Of a stretch of DNA of 32,921 bases, positions 24,184 through 32,099 are shown piece after piece (the first letter of the stretch is position 1; every line of letters starts with the position of its first letter). The notes below the pieces were generated by a model that was given only the letters and a program-made list of their open reading frames with translations, was not told the DNA's origin and did no database searches. The translations under genes were made by a program, and so were the position numbers. The DNA is from Sphingomonadaceae bacterium (GTDB lineage Bacteria > Pseudomonadota > Alphaproteobacteria > Sphingomonadales > Sphingomonadaceae): NCBI GenBank assembly GCA_947455865.1, contig CANGQZ010000009.1:1-32921 (forward strand), written 5' to 3'.

Positions 24184-24245
24184 GTTGAGCCCTTCGCCTC
24201 CGCGAACGGCCGGTACCGCAAGCTTCAAGCGGAGGCTGGAAGCGC
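24184..24245 (-). repeat. Dispersed repeat, copy B (short centre)
   Basis: Inverted relative to copy A at 15043-15180. The 20-base arm at 24184-24203 and the 34-base arm at 24212-24245 match copy A at 19 of 20 and 30 of 34 positions, but the arms here are separated by only GAACGGCC. It starts 12 bases after the response-regulator stop, in the 222-base gap before the UrcA gene. The rest of that gap holds the hairpin listed next and nothing else clear. Confidence 0.8.
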
Positions 24246-24258
24246 ACCCGACACAAAA

Positions 24259-24291
24259 CACCCGGAGCGGGGGACTGGTCCGCTCCGGGTG
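24259..24291 (-). terminator. Terminator for the UrcA gene
   Basis: A perfect 12-base stem CACCCGGAGCGG/CCGCTCCGGGTG with a 9-base loop. Read on the minus strand it is followed by TTTTGTGT, so it should end UrcA transcription, about 100 bases after that gene's stop. It may also stop rightward transcripts of the two-component operon. Confidence 0.75.
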
Positions 24292-24393
24292 CAGGAACTG
24301 CCGGTTGGTGTGGCCCGGCCGCTCCGATCTGATGGGTTGAGACCCGCTGCGGTCCGAGGATGTGCGCCTGGCCAGTTTCGGTTTTACGCCGGT

Positions 24394-24702
24394 TCAGCGA
24401 TCATGCAGCGCAAGCTCGATGCCCCGTTCCTTGAGCCGGGCGGTGAGGCGGGCCTTGAGCTGGCCGCGCACGGCGGTCAGGCAGGCGCCATCGGGGCGGG
24501 CGGCAATGCGGCTGCCGGTGGCGGCCTCGGGCGTGCAATAGGCTTCGGCCGCCTTGTCGATGCGCGTGGAGAGTTCGGCCTGGCCGGCGGGGGTGGCGAG
24601 ATCGAGATCGGCATAGCGCAACTCGGCTCGGGCAGTCTCGGTGGCGAGCGCCGGAGCGGCGGCGATCAGGGCGATAGCGGCGAACGGGATCAGGGTCTTC
24701 AT
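24394..24702 (-). CDS. UrcA family exported protein
   Basis: The 102-residue protein has a signal peptide (MKTLIPFAAIALIAAAPALA) and the UrcA signature: LRYADLDLATPAGQAELSTRIDKAAEAYC, then a second cysteine in GACLTAVRGQL. The two cysteines could form a periplasmic disulfide. UrcA proteins are numerous in sphingomonads and related groups; their function is unknown. The gene stands alone, with its own terminator. The upstream 220 bases (24703-24922) show no other gene or clear motif. Confidence 0.88.
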   Translation of the reverse strand: MKTLIPFAAIALIAAAPALATETARAELRYADLDLATPAGQAELSTRIDKAAEAYCTPEAATGSRIAARPDGACLTAVRGQLKARLTARLKERGIELALHDR

Positions 24703-24922
24703 GGTCGGGTCCTCATGCTTGCGTCCGGCTGGGGGCTCCGGATGAGCAGTGGCTTACCGCTACGGCAGCGCCGCCACACATCGCGTTCGACCGCGCGCAT
24801 TGGTGAGCCGACCGGCGGCGGCGCGCGTCGACGAACCGCCGGCCCGGCCCGGCGAACGACATGGCGCGTTAACCGTTACGGTGGATTCGCCGCCATGACC
24901 GGCTACAGTCTGCCGCGACTCG

Positions 24923-25189
24923 ATGGCGCTCCTGATCGTCTTCTTCCTTGGCATCGCCAATTTCGCGTTGCACCGGGCCGTGCTGGAAAGCGGCCACCCG
25001 ATTCTTGTCCAGATTGGCTGGCTGTTCCGCTCGCTTGGCGGCCGGCTGAGCCTGATTGCGGAGTTCGCGCTGCTGCTGGGGACGATGCTGCAAGTGGCGA
25101 ACGGCGCGATCGGCTGGGCCTTCGCCTATATCGGCTACACGGCGCTGAGCGCGCTTTCGGGGTGGCTGATCCTCTCGGGCCGGGTGTGA
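24923..25189 (+). CDS. Small integral membrane protein, unknown
   Basis: An 88-residue protein with two or three hydrophobic stretches: LLIVFFLGIANFALH at the N-terminus, SLIAEFALLLGTML in the middle, and FAYIGYTALSALSGWLIL at the end. The central VANGAIGWAFAYIGY is distinctive. The start lacks a clear ribosome site. It precedes the phosphoesterase gene by 55 bases on the same strand. I do not recognise a family. Confidence 0.65.
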   Translation: MALLIVFFLGIANFALHRAVLESGHPILVQIGWLFRSLGGRLSLIAEFALLLGTMLQVANGAIGWAFAYIGYTALSALSGWLILSGRV

Positions 25190-25244
25190 TCGGCCTGCGG
25201 TTTTCGCTTGCGCCGGCCGCGCGCGATCTGCTTGGCCCGGGGCG

Positions 25245-26048
25245 ATGAGCGCGCCGATCACCCTATTCCATATCAGCGACCTCCATTTCGGGCGGGAGGA
25301 TCGCCGTGCGCTCGACTGGGCGGCGCAGGCGATTGCCGCCGAGCGCCCTGCGGCGGTGGCGCTGACCGGGGACCTGACGATGCGCGCCCGCCACCGCGAG
25401 TTCGCCGCCGCCAACGCGTGGATCGGCGGGCTGGCGGCGCCGGTCACTATCGAGCCGGGCAATCACGATTTGCCCTATTTCAACCTGATCGAGCGGTTTT
25501 TCGATCCTTATCGCCGGTTTCGCGCAATTCAGGGGCTGCTCGAGCGCGAGATCGATCTGGGCGATCTGCATGTGGTGCCGCTGCAAACGGTGACGCGGGC
25601 GCAGTGGCGCTTTCCCTGGGTTGACGGGTGGGTGCGCGAATCGGCGCTGGCCGCGACGCTGGCGGCGATCGATGCGCTGCCGGAAGGCACACGGGTGATT
25701 GTCACGGCGCACCACCCCCTGCCCGAACACGCCGCGAACGGGCAGACGCTGACCATCGGCGGCACCCGCGCGATGGCCGAACTGGCGCGGCGCCGACCGC
25801 TGGCGGTGCTGACCGGGCATGTCCACGATCCGTTCGACCTCACCGCAGAAACCGCGGGCGGGCCGCTGCGGATGATCGGCGCGGGGACTTTGTCGCAGCG
25901 GGTGCGCTCGACCCCGCCAAGCTTCAATGAACTGCGCATAGTCGGCCGCGACGTGAGCGTAAGGGTGCGCAACCCTGAAGCGGTCGCGACCGCGGCAATG
26001 CTGGTTGATGCCGTGCCCGAGACGGCGCTGCCGCCCCAAAAGGATTAG
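25245..26048 (+). CDS. Metallophosphoesterase (calcineurin-like)
   Basis: The 267-residue protein has the full set of dimetal motifs: HISDLHFG, LTGDLTMRARHREF, EPGNHDLPYF, TAHHPLPE and LTGHVHDPF. This arrangement fits the class III phosphodiesterase-like group (CpdA relatives), which hydrolyse phosphodiesters such as cyclic nucleotides. Substrate cannot be fixed from sequence. The C-terminal ~35 residues (NPEAVATAAMLVDAVPETALPPQKD) lie beyond the usual domain. The ATG directly follows the previous small gene's transcript region, GGGGCG ribosome-like site before it. Confidence 0.92.
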   Translation: MSAPITLFHISDLHFGREDRRALDWAAQAIAAERPAAVALTGDLTMRARHREFAAANAWIGGLAAPVTIEPGNHDLPYFNLIERFFDPYRRFRAIQGLLEREIDLGDLHVVPLQTVTRAQWRFPWVDGWVRESALAATLAAIDALPEGTRVIVTAHHPLPEHAANGQTLTIGGTRAMAELARRRPLAVLTGHVHDPFDLTAETAGGPLRMIGAGTLSQRVRSTPPSFNELRIVGRDVSVRVRNPEAVATAAMLVDAVPETALPPQKD

Positions 26049-26086
26049 AAACGGCGTTGACCCCGGCCCTTTCAAAGGAGGGGGCA

Positions 26087-26106
26087 AGCCCGCTGTTCGG
26101 CGGGCT
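26087..26106. terminator. Possible hairpin after the phosphoesterase gene
   Basis: AGCCCGC, TGTTCG, GCGGGCT: a 7-base stem 39 bases past the phosphoesterase stop. No T-tract follows, so termination is only possible. Confidence 0.4.
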
Positions 26107-26168
26107 CCACTTCCCTTCGCCGCATCGCCTGCTAGACCGGTGACAGGGGCGGGGGGAAATTGGCGCGG

Positions 26169-27626
26169 ATGAACGAGACACGGCAACTGACCGGCTGGCG
26201 CGCGCCGTTGCTGATCGTGCTGGCGGTGGTGGCCGCCCGCGCCCAGACTTTTGCCGATCCGGTGCTGGGGTTCGACGAGCAGTATTACCTGCTGGTGGCC
26301 GATCGTTGGCTGCACGGGGCGCTGCCCTATGTCGATATCTGGGACCGCAAACCGTTGGGGCTGTTCGCGCTCTATGCGCTGGCGCAGCTGCCGCCGGGCG
26401 ATCCGTTCGTGCTCTACAAACTGCTCGCCGCCGGGTTCGTGGCAACAACCGCGCTGACCATCCGCCGCGCAGCGCTGCGCGAGGCGGGGCCGTTCGGGGC
26501 GACCGCGGCTGCGCTGCTTTATGTGTTCTGGCTCAACTTCATGGAGGGCGAAGGCGGGCAATCGCCGGTGTTCTACAACCTGCCGGTGCTGATGGCGGCA
26601 CTGCTGATCCGCCGCGGACTGGAGCGGCGCGGACCGCTTGACCGGTGCGGGCTGGCGGCGATGTTGCTGATGGGGCTGGCGATTCAGGTCAAGTATACGG
26701 CGGTGTTCGAGGCAGCGTTCTTCGGGCTGGCGCTGGTTCGCGCGGCGCAGCGCGAGTGGGGCGTTGCCCCACGGCTGGCGGGGTGGGCGCTGGTCTGGGC
26801 GCTGGCGGCGCTGGGGCCGACGCTGGCCGTCTGGGCGACCTATGCCGTGATGGGCCACGGCCAGGCGTTCCTGTTTGCCAATTTCCTCTCGATCTTCGGG
26901 CGGCTGCCTGATCCGCTGCCCGACCGGATGGCCGGGCTGGCGGCGATCGCCGCAATCCTGACCCCGCTGGTCATTCTGGCGGCGCTGGCGCGGCGGCGCT
27001 GGCGGCGGCTGACTTTCATCCAGCGCTGGGTGCTCGCCGCAGCGCTGGGCGTGCTGCTGTTCGGCGCGTTCCTCTCGCCCTCATACGGGCTGCCGCTGGT
27101 GGCGCCGCTGTGCCTCTGCGCCGCGCCCTGGCTCGGGCGCTCGCGGGTGACGCAAACGGTGACACTGGTCCTGCTCGCACTCTCCTTCGTCGGCGGCACG
27201 CTGGCGGTGCGCCAGATCATCATCGGCAAGGGCAATCGGGCCGAGGCGCTGGCAGTGGCCGCGGCCGCCCGGCCGCAGCACGGCGGGTGCATCTGGGTAT
27301 GGGACGGCTATCCGGCACTCTACCAGCTGACGGGATCGTGCGTGCCGACGCGCTGGGCGTTTCCCGGCCATCTCAACACCTCCGACGAGGGTTCGGTGCG
27401 CGCCATCGGCGTCGATCCAGAGGCTGAAGTGCGGCGCATCCTTGCCACCCGGCCCGAGGCGATCGTCAGCGATTCGCCGGCGTACCGGCTCGGCAATCCG
27501 GCCACGCGGGCGCTGGTCGAAGCCGAACTCTCGCGGTCCTACCGGCTGGTGGCGCGGGTGCCGACCGGGCCAGGCCGGGTGCGGCTGGTCTACCGCCTGA
27601 GGAGCGAAGCTGGCGTGATGCCTTGA
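26169..27626 (+). CDS. Polytopic GT-C (family 39/ArnT-like) glycosyltransferase-like membrane protein
   Basis: The 485-residue protein has many hydrophobic segments and the N-terminal extracytoplasmic loop of GT-C enzymes: GFDEQYYLLVADRWLHG with the acidic pair, then YVDIWDRKPLGLFALY, matching the DxKPP-like element. Such enzymes move sugars from polyprenyl-phosphate donors to lipid or protein acceptors at the outer face of the inner membrane. A soluble C-terminal domain (from about 355, with CIWVWDGYPALYQLTG) is on the periplasmic side. The start is ATG 26169 or TTG 26160. No glycan cluster surrounds it, so donor and acceptor are unknown. Confidence 0.82.
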   Translation: MNETRQLTGWRAPLLIVLAVVAARAQTFADPVLGFDEQYYLLVADRWLHGALPYVDIWDRKPLGLFALYALAQLPPGDPFVLYKLLAAGFVATTALTIRRAALREAGPFGATAAALLYVFWLNFMEGEGGQSPVFYNLPVLMAALLIRRGLERRGPLDRCGLAAMLLMGLAIQVKYTAVFEAAFFGLALVRAAQREWGVAPRLAGWALVWALAALGPTLAVWATYAVMGHGQAFLFANFLSIFGRLPDPLPDRMAGLAAIAAILTPLVILAALARRRWRRLTFIQRWVLAAALGVLLFGAFLSPSYGLPLVAPLCLCAAPWLGRSRVTQTVTLVLLALSFVGGTLAVRQIIIGKGNRAEALAVAAAARPQHGGCIWVWDGYPALYQLTGSCVPTRWAFPGHLNTSDEGSVRAIGVDPEAEVRRILATRPEAIVSDSPAYRLGNPATRALVEAELSRSYRLVARVPTGPGRVRLVYRLRSEAGVMP

Positions 27627-27686
27627 TCTCGCCCTTACTGCGCCTTATCCGGGCGCACTGCCCGACCGGAAGATCGAGGAAACAGG

Positions 27687-28220
27687 ATGACCGGCCCGCT
27701 TTCGCTTACTGCTTTGGCAATGATTTCCGCCGCCTTTGTCAACACCGGCCCCGATCTTGGCAAGGCTGAGGGGCAGTGCCGGCCGAACGAGCAGGGCCCG
27801 GCCTTCATCGTTGACGTGATCGGGATGAAGGACCGCACCGGCATGCTCAAACTGGAAGTCTATCCTTCCAACGATGCGGATTTCCTGCAGGATGACAATA
27901 TCCTGATCAACGCCGGCAAGGTGTTCCGCCGGGTCGAGAACGAAATCCCGCAGACCGGCGCCGTGGTGATGTGCATCCGCGTGCCAGGGCCTGGGACCTA
28001 CAGCCTGTCGCTGTTGCATGACCGGGATCGCAACCGCAAATTCGGCTGGACGGTCGACGGGATCGGCTTCTCGGGCAATCCGCGACTTGGCTGGTCGAAA
28101 CCCAAGGCGGCGGCTTCGCGCGCGATCGCCGGGCCCGGACTGACCCGGATCAGGGTGCTGATGAACTATCGCAGTGGGCTGGGCGTGGCGCCGTTGAAGG
28201 AATTCCGCAACCAGCGGTGA
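27687..28220 (+). CDS. DUF2141 family exported protein
   Basis: The 177-residue protein begins with a short hydrophobic signal-like segment (LSLTALAMISAAFVNTG) and has the DUF2141 beta-rich core: LKLEVYPSNDADFL, GPGTYSLSLLHDRDRNRKFGW, and the terminal MNYRSG. The HDRDRNRK-type acidic stretch is the family hallmark. Function of DUF2141 is unknown. Ribosome site GAGGAAAC before the ATG. It is 60 bases after the glycosyltransferase-like gene and may be in the same transcript. Confidence 0.88.
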   Translation: MTGPLSLTALAMISAAFVNTGPDLGKAEGQCRPNEQGPAFIVDVIGMKDRTGMLKLEVYPSNDADFLQDDNILINAGKVFRRVENEIPQTGAVVMCIRVPGPGTYSLSLLHDRDRNRKFGWTVDGIGFSGNPRLGWSKPKAAASRAIAGPGLTRIRVLMNYRSGLGVAPLKEFRNQR

Positions 28221-28268
28221 TCGGCGCAACCGGCTGGCTGGTCGCGCCAATGGGGGAGTACCGCAGCA

Positions 28269-28646
28269 ATGGCGGCTTTGCGCATTCTGATTTGCCTATA
28301 CGCGCTGATGTTTGTGGTGATCGGCGTGGGCTTCTTCGTTGCCCCGGCAGAAACGGCCGCGCGGTTCGCCCTGATCGGGCAGGGCGCGCCCGGGCTGGCG
28401 GTGCTGCGGGCCGATTTCCCCGCGTTTTTCATCTGCACTGGCGGCTTCGCGATTCTCGGCGCGCTGCGGCAAGACCCGCGCCTGCTGGCGTTTCCGCTGG
28501 CCGGGCTGAGCATTGCAATCTCGGGGCGCGCGGTCAGCCTTGCACTTGATGGCTTTACGCCGGGGGCGCTGACGCCGATGGTGATCGAGGCGCTGGGGAT
28601 CGTGCTGCTGGCGGTCGCCGTTCGATCGTTCGGCAGCCGCGCATAG
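28269..28646 (+). CDS. DUF4345-like small membrane protein
   Basis: A 125-residue protein with about four hydrophobic helices: ILICLYALMFVVIGVGFFVAP, DFPAFFICTGGFAILGAL, LLAFPLAGLSIAISG and VIEALGIVLLAVAVRS. The pattern, including a polar ETAARFALIG loop and an acidic residue in the second helix, matches DUF4345-type proteins. Function unknown. GGGGAG ribosome site about 10 bases before the ATG. Ends against a strong convergent terminator shared with rpsI. Confidence 0.8.
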   Translation: MAALRILICLYALMFVVIGVGFFVAPAETAARFALIGQGAPGLAVLRADFPAFFICTGGFAILGALRQDPRLLAFPLAGLSIAISGRAVSLALDGFTPGALTPMVIEALGIVLLAVAVRSFGSRA

Positions 28647-28660
28647 CGGCGGCGCAACGA

Positions 28661-28690
28661 AAAAAGGGGCCGCAATTGCTCGCGGCCCCT
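28661..28690. terminator. Strong bidirectional terminator between DUF4345 gene and rpsI
   Basis: A perfect 9-base stem AGGGGCCGC/GCGGCCCCT with an 8-base loop, preceded by a run of A's on the plus strand. Read leftward from rpsI it is followed by TTTTT, a textbook intrinsic terminator for the rplM-rpsI operon; it may also stop the rightward DUF4345 transcript. Confidence 0.88.
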
Positions 28691-28715
28691 CGATTCGATT
28701 TCGAAAGCCTTTGGC

Positions 28716-29252
28716 TTAGCGTTTCGAGAACTGGAAGCTCCGGCGAGCCTTGGCCCGGCCGTACTTCTTGCGTTCGACGACGCGCGGATCGCGGGTGAGG
28801 AACCCGGCGGCCTTGACCGCACTGCGCAGCAGCGGTTCGTACTTCGACAGCGCCTGCGCGATGCCGTGCTTGACCGCGCCGGCCTGACCCGAAAGCCCGC
28901 CGCCCTTGACGGTGCAGATGACATCGTACTGGCCGGCCCGGTCCGCGACCTGGAACGGCTGGTTGATGACGAGGCGCAGCGTCGGGCGGGCGAAGTAGAC
29001 ATCCTGGTCGCGGCCGTTGACCACGATCTTGCCCGAGCCGGGCTTGATCCAGACACGGGCAACGGCGTCCTTGCGGCGGCCGGTGGCGTACGAGCGGCCC
29101 TGCGCGTCGATCTGCTTTTCGCGGATCACCGCGAGCGGACCGGTGCGGACCGCCGGAGGAGCGGCATCGGCCGGGCCTTCGCCGCCGGTGACGGCAGGGC
29201 CGCCGGACAGCTGGCCGAGATCGGCGAGATCGGTGACGGAGTTATCGGACAT
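28716..29252 (-). CDS. rpsI: 30S ribosomal protein S9 with N-terminal extension
   Basis: The S9 domain begins near [20 protein letters not shown] and ends with the basic SFQFSKR tail that reaches the P-site tRNA. At 178 residues it is about 48 longer than E. coli S9 because of an acidic N-terminal extension ([18 protein letters not shown]...), a feature seen in other alphaproteobacterial S9. The ATG overlaps the rplM stop (TGATG). VINQPF and [17 protein letters not shown] are conserved S9 segments. Confidence 0.98.
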   Translation of the reverse strand: MSDNSVTDLADLGQLSGGPAVTGGEGPADAAPPAVRTGPLAVIREKQIDAQGRSYATGRRKDAVARVWIKPGSGKIVVNGRDQDVYFARPTLRLVINQPFQVADRAGQYDVICTVKGGGLSGQAGAVKHGIAQALSKYEPLLRSAVKAAGFLTRDPRVVERKKYGRAKARRSFQFSKR

Positions 29253-29731
29253 CAGGCACCCACCTTGTTCTTGCGGTTGCGGCTGGCGACATCGAGCGGT
29301 TCGGGCTGCGTGCCGCCGTGCGGGTGTTCAGTGCCCGCATAGAGGTGCAGCGCGCGCATCTGCGCCCGGCCGAGCGGGCCGCGCGGGATCATCCGCTCAA
29401 CCGCCTTTTCGAGCACGCGTTCGGGGAAGCGGCCGTCGAGCACTTTGCCCGCAGTGACTTCCTTGATGCCGCCGGCGTAACCGGTGTGCTTGTAATAGAT
29501 CTTTTGCTTGAGCTTGTTGCCCGTGAGCCGCACCTTGCCGGCGTTGATCACGACAACGTGATCGCCGCAATCGACGTGGGGGGTGAAGCTTGGCTTGTGC
29601 TTGCCGCGCAGGATGTTGGCGATGATCACCGCAAGGCGGCCGACCACAAGGCCATCGGCATCGATCAGATGCCATTTTTTTTCGACCTCGGCCGGTTTGA
29701 TCGACCGGGTCACCGTGCTGAGCGCCTTCAT
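29252..29731 (-). CDS. rplM: 50S ribosomal protein L13
   Basis: L13 is an early assembly protein of the large subunit. The 159-residue protein has the conserved [53 protein letters not shown]-type core (quoted in parts: [26 protein letters not shown]), then [22 protein letters not shown]. coli L13 is 142 residues; the extra residues lie at the C-terminus. First gene of the rplM-rpsI operon, the near-universal bacterial arrangement. The 174 bases upstream hold a TATTAT-like element about 120 bases before the ATG but no convincing -35 box. Confidence 0.98.
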   Translation of the reverse strand: MKALSTVTRSIKPAEVEKKWHLIDADGLVVGRLAVIIANILRGKHKPSFTPHVDCGDHVVVINAGKVRLTGNKLKQKIYYKHTGYAGGIKEVTAGKVLDGRFPERVLEKAVERMIPRGPLGRAQMRALHLYAGTEHPHGGTQPEPLDVASRNRKNKVGA

Positions 29732-29905
29732 GGCTGGACAGGTTCCCTTGGTATGGCGTCATGCCGACCGGGCGGGGCCCGGGCGGTCAGGAAGGCGGGC
29801 CAATGGCCGAAGGGGGGGAAGGAGTCAAGGATTGTGCGGGATTGCGGAGAGGTAAAATAATACCGTCACGTCCGGGGGCGCAGTTCCGTGCTCAGGGGCC
29901 AGCGC

Positions 29906-30646
29906 TCAGGGGATCGCCGCCATCGTCCAGGTTTCGCTGCTCAGCCCGTTCGTTCCCGCCAGTTCGGTGACCACCTGACGCTGGAAATGGGCGAGCAGCC
30001 CGGTGGGCGTTTCACTGGCATTGATCGTAACGATAACTTTGCCCGCCGAGCCATCCGGCAAGGGCAGTTCGCGAGATTCGCGGCGCTCGCCATCGGCAGG
30101 GCGGAACAGGTCGGCCGGCCAGTTGCCACCCGCAGCGCGCGCCTGGGCCTGCAGTTTGGCGACCATCGCCAGCGCCGCCGCGCGATCCGCGTCGGTCAGA
30201 TCGGTCTGCGCGGCGAGATAAGTGCGGGCCTCGGCCATCGTGCGCGCTTCGGCGGCAGCATCGTGATTGCCTTGCTGCGCGACGATCATGCCGGCGGAAT
30301 CGAGCGTGAGCGGGAACAGGCCGCCGTCGCTACGGGTGCGCTCTACCTCGGCGAGGCCGGCAAGTTCGGGCGGAGCTTCAACCTCGGCGCCGATCAGATC
30401 GCCTTCCACCCGGTATCCGCTGCCTTGCGGCACGAAACGGATCGCGTAGCGGCGGCGCGAGACGATCTCGTTGCCGTCGGGCAGGATTTTGCGCAGTTCG
30501 CGGGTGAGCAGCAAAGGTGACTGCGGGGGCGCAAACGCGCTGGTGGCCGATTGGGCGGGCGCGGCGCAAGCGGGCGCGGCAGCAGCGAGCGCAGCGAGTG
30601 CCGCGCCCTGCATCATCCGCGCTGCCAACCGCCCGCGATTCACCCC
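29906..30646 (-). CDS. Unknown exported protein
   Basis: From a GTG at 30646, preceded by GGAGGGG at 9 bases, the protein has 246 residues and begins with a signal peptide: basic MNRGRLAAR, then MMQGAALAALAAAAPACAAP; the cysteine might allow lipid attachment but no clear lipobox is seen. The mature part is soluble, alternating strand-like segments (RRRYAIRFVPQGSGYRVEG, GKVIVTINASET) with an Ala-rich helix (ARTMAEARTYLAAQT). The track start at 30712 adds an unlikely stretch. No family recognised. It sits between ctaA and rplM on the same strand, 103 bases from ctaA. Confidence 0.75.
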   Translation of the reverse strand, partial: GVNRGRLAARMMQGAALAALAAAAPACAAPAQSATSAFAPPQSPLLLTRELRKILPDGNEIVSRRRYAIRFVPQGSGYRVEGDLIGAEVEAPPELAGLAEVERTRSDGGLFPLTLDSAGMIVAQQGNHDAAAEARTMAEARTYLAAQTDLTDADRAAALAMVAKLQAQARAAGGNWPADLFRPADGERRESRELPLPDGSAGKVIVTINASETPTGLLAHFQRQVVTELAGTNGLSSETWTMAAIP

Positions 30647-30749
30647 GCCAGCCCCTCCACCCGCGCCGCTGAAATCGGAGATGCCGCGCGACAACAAGCA
30701 TTTAACAGACAAAATCTTGCCACAACCTTGTCAGGCAAGCCGGCGCCGA

Positions 30750-31805
30750 TCACCGCGCCCGCCCCAGCGTATGCGCGCCCCACACCGTGGTGGCGACCAG
30801 CAAGGCCCCGACCAGCTGATGCAGCACCGCCAGCCACAGTGCGATCCCGCTGAGTACAGTCGCGATGCCGAGCAGGATCTGCAGGCCAAATGCGGTGTGA
30901 AGCGCCACCGAAACCGGCCGCGCCCCGATCCTGCGGAGCTGGCGCCCCAGCACCACCAGCACTGCCACCACCGCCCAGGCCCACCAGCGATGATCGAAGT
31001 GGACCAGATAGGGATCGCTGAGCACGGCGCGGAGCATGCCGCCCGACCAGTCCACCCCGGCGGGGAACCATTCGCCCTGCATCGTCGGCCAATCGGCCGC
31101 GACATGCCCGGCGCGCAGCCCGGCAACCAGTGCGCCCAGCCCGAGCTGGAGGAACACCATCGCCAGCGCGAGTGCGCCCAGCCCGCGCAGCCGGTGCGGC
31201 CGTTCGCCGCGCACCGTGGCCCTCAGGTCCAGCGCGGTCCAGACGAGGCCGGCCAGCGTGGTCATCGCGACCAGGAGATGCACTGCGAGGCGGAAATGGC
31301 TTACCTTCACGTCATGGACGATGCCGGACTGGACCATCCACCAGCCGATCGCGCCCTGCAGCCCGCCAAGCGCGAGCAGGGCCACCAGCCGCAGATGATA
31401 GCCGTGCGGAATTGCCCCACGCACCCAGAACCATGCCAGCGGCAGCGCGAATGCGAGCCCGATCGAGCGCGCGAGCAGGCGGTGGATCCACTCCCAGAAG
31501 AAGATGGTTTTGTAAGTCGCCAGCGTCATTCCCGCCGGGCCGTTTACCTGAATAAATTGCGGGGTCTGACGGTACTTGGCGAATTCGGCCTGCCATGCCG
31601 CTTCGCTCAGCGGCGGCAGTGCGCCGCTGACCGGGTTCCATTCGGTAATCGAAACGCCCGATTCGGTAAGCCGGGTGATGCCGCCGACGACCACGATCGC
31701 CGCGACCAGCAATGCAACGGCGAACAGCCACCGCGCGAGTGCCAGAGGCCGTGCGCGTGACAATCCGACTGCATGGTCGAGCCCCAAGCTGGCCACCATT
31801 CCCAT
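30750..31805 (-). CDS. ctaA: Heme A synthase (COX15/CtaA)
   Basis: CtaA oxidises the C8 methyl of heme O to the formyl group of heme A for cytochrome aa3 oxidase, in the inner membrane. The 351-residue protein has about eight transmembrane helices in two similar halves. Conserved heme-ligand histidines appear in WEWIHRLLARS, VSHFRLAVHLL, YLVHFDHRWWAW and AVLHQLVGA. The loop TRLTESGVSITEWNPVSGALPP is diagnostic. This is the proteobacterial/mitochondrial long type. Oxidase subunits and ctaB are not in the window. Heme genes hemE and hemJ lie 23 kb away. Confidence 0.96.
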   Translation of the reverse strand: MGMVASLGLDHAVGLSRARPLALARWLFAVALLVAAIVVVGGITRLTESGVSITEWNPVSGALPPLSEAAWQAEFAKYRQTPQFIQVNGPAGMTLATYKTIFFWEWIHRLLARSIGLAFALPLAWFWVRGAIPHGYHLRLVALLALGGLQGAIGWWMVQSGIVHDVKVSHFRLAVHLLVAMTTLAGLVWTALDLRATVRGERPHRLRGLGALALAMVFLQLGLGALVAGLRAGHVAADWPTMQGEWFPAGVDWSGGMLRAVLSDPYLVHFDHRWWAWAVVAVLVVLGRQLRRIGARPVSVALHTAFGLQILLGIATVLSGIALWLAVLHQLVGALLVATTVWGAHTLGRAR

Positions 31806-31897
31806 GGCGCGAGCGATGCGCCGGGCGCGCTAAAAGCGCAAGGGGATTGTAAAGCGGACCGACGCAGTTGCCCGTCAAGCCATGCAGTCACGCTTGA

Positions 31898-31917
31898 ATG
31901 ATGTTACAACGTATCAT
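31898..31917. promoter_or_regulatory. Zur-like dyad before the MerC-like fragment
   Basis: ATGATGTTACAACGTATCAT has ATGAT/ATCAT ends and a GTTACAAC centre, close to the GTTATAAC core of alphaproteobacterial Zur/Fur-family sites. It lies 13 bases upstream of the MerC-like ATG at 31931 in the only AT-rich stretch of this gap. Matching is by eye and not to a curated matrix; metal control is inferred. Confidence 0.4.
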
Positions 31918-31930
31918 ACATTCGGCACCG

Positions 31931-32056
31931 ATGCGTGACACCCTCCTTCTGATTCGTGACCGGCTGGATGGCGTGGGTGTTATCCTGTCCGGGCTTTGTG
32001 CGGTTCACTGTGTACTCGGGCTGGTGCTGGTGACGGTGCTGGGGCTGGGCGGCGGG
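31931..32056 (+). pseudogene. MerC-like membrane protein, truncated
   Basis: From ATG 31931 the peptide MRDTLLLIRDRLDGVGVILS... continues LCAVHCVLGLVLVTVLGLGGG, the start of a MerC-domain protein with its CxxHC metal-binding motif in the first helix. After about 42 codons the similarity stops and the frame runs on into sequence with no membrane helices (to 32224), overlapping the minus-strand gene. Normal members have three or four helices and over 100 residues. It is therefore broken, by deletion, insertion of foreign sequence or an assembly join. The longer track start at 31898 lies inside the dyad and is less likely. Confidence 0.6.
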
Positions 32057-32099
32057 GAGGACGGGACCGGGCGTCCTGCGGCGGCCGCCCGGCGGGGGA

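Noticed and set aside
25263-26858. 531-residue minus-strand ORF with glutamine/arginine-rich product
   Set aside because: Antisense to the phosphoesterase, whose five metal motifs are intact, and to the GT-C-like gene.
29732-29905. Ribosomal-protein leader or riboswitch before rplM
   Set aside because: I saw no L13-leader-like structure I could defend, only GC-rich sequence with a lone TATTAT element.
30471-31760. 429-residue plus-strand ORF
   Set aside because: Antisense to ctaA; composition is low complexity and no motif is present.
32067-32092. Terminator for the right-edge minus-strand gene
   Set aside because: A CCGGGCG/CGCCCGG stem exists, but the loop is 12 bases and no T-tract follows on the minus strand; in such GC-rich sequence it may be chance.
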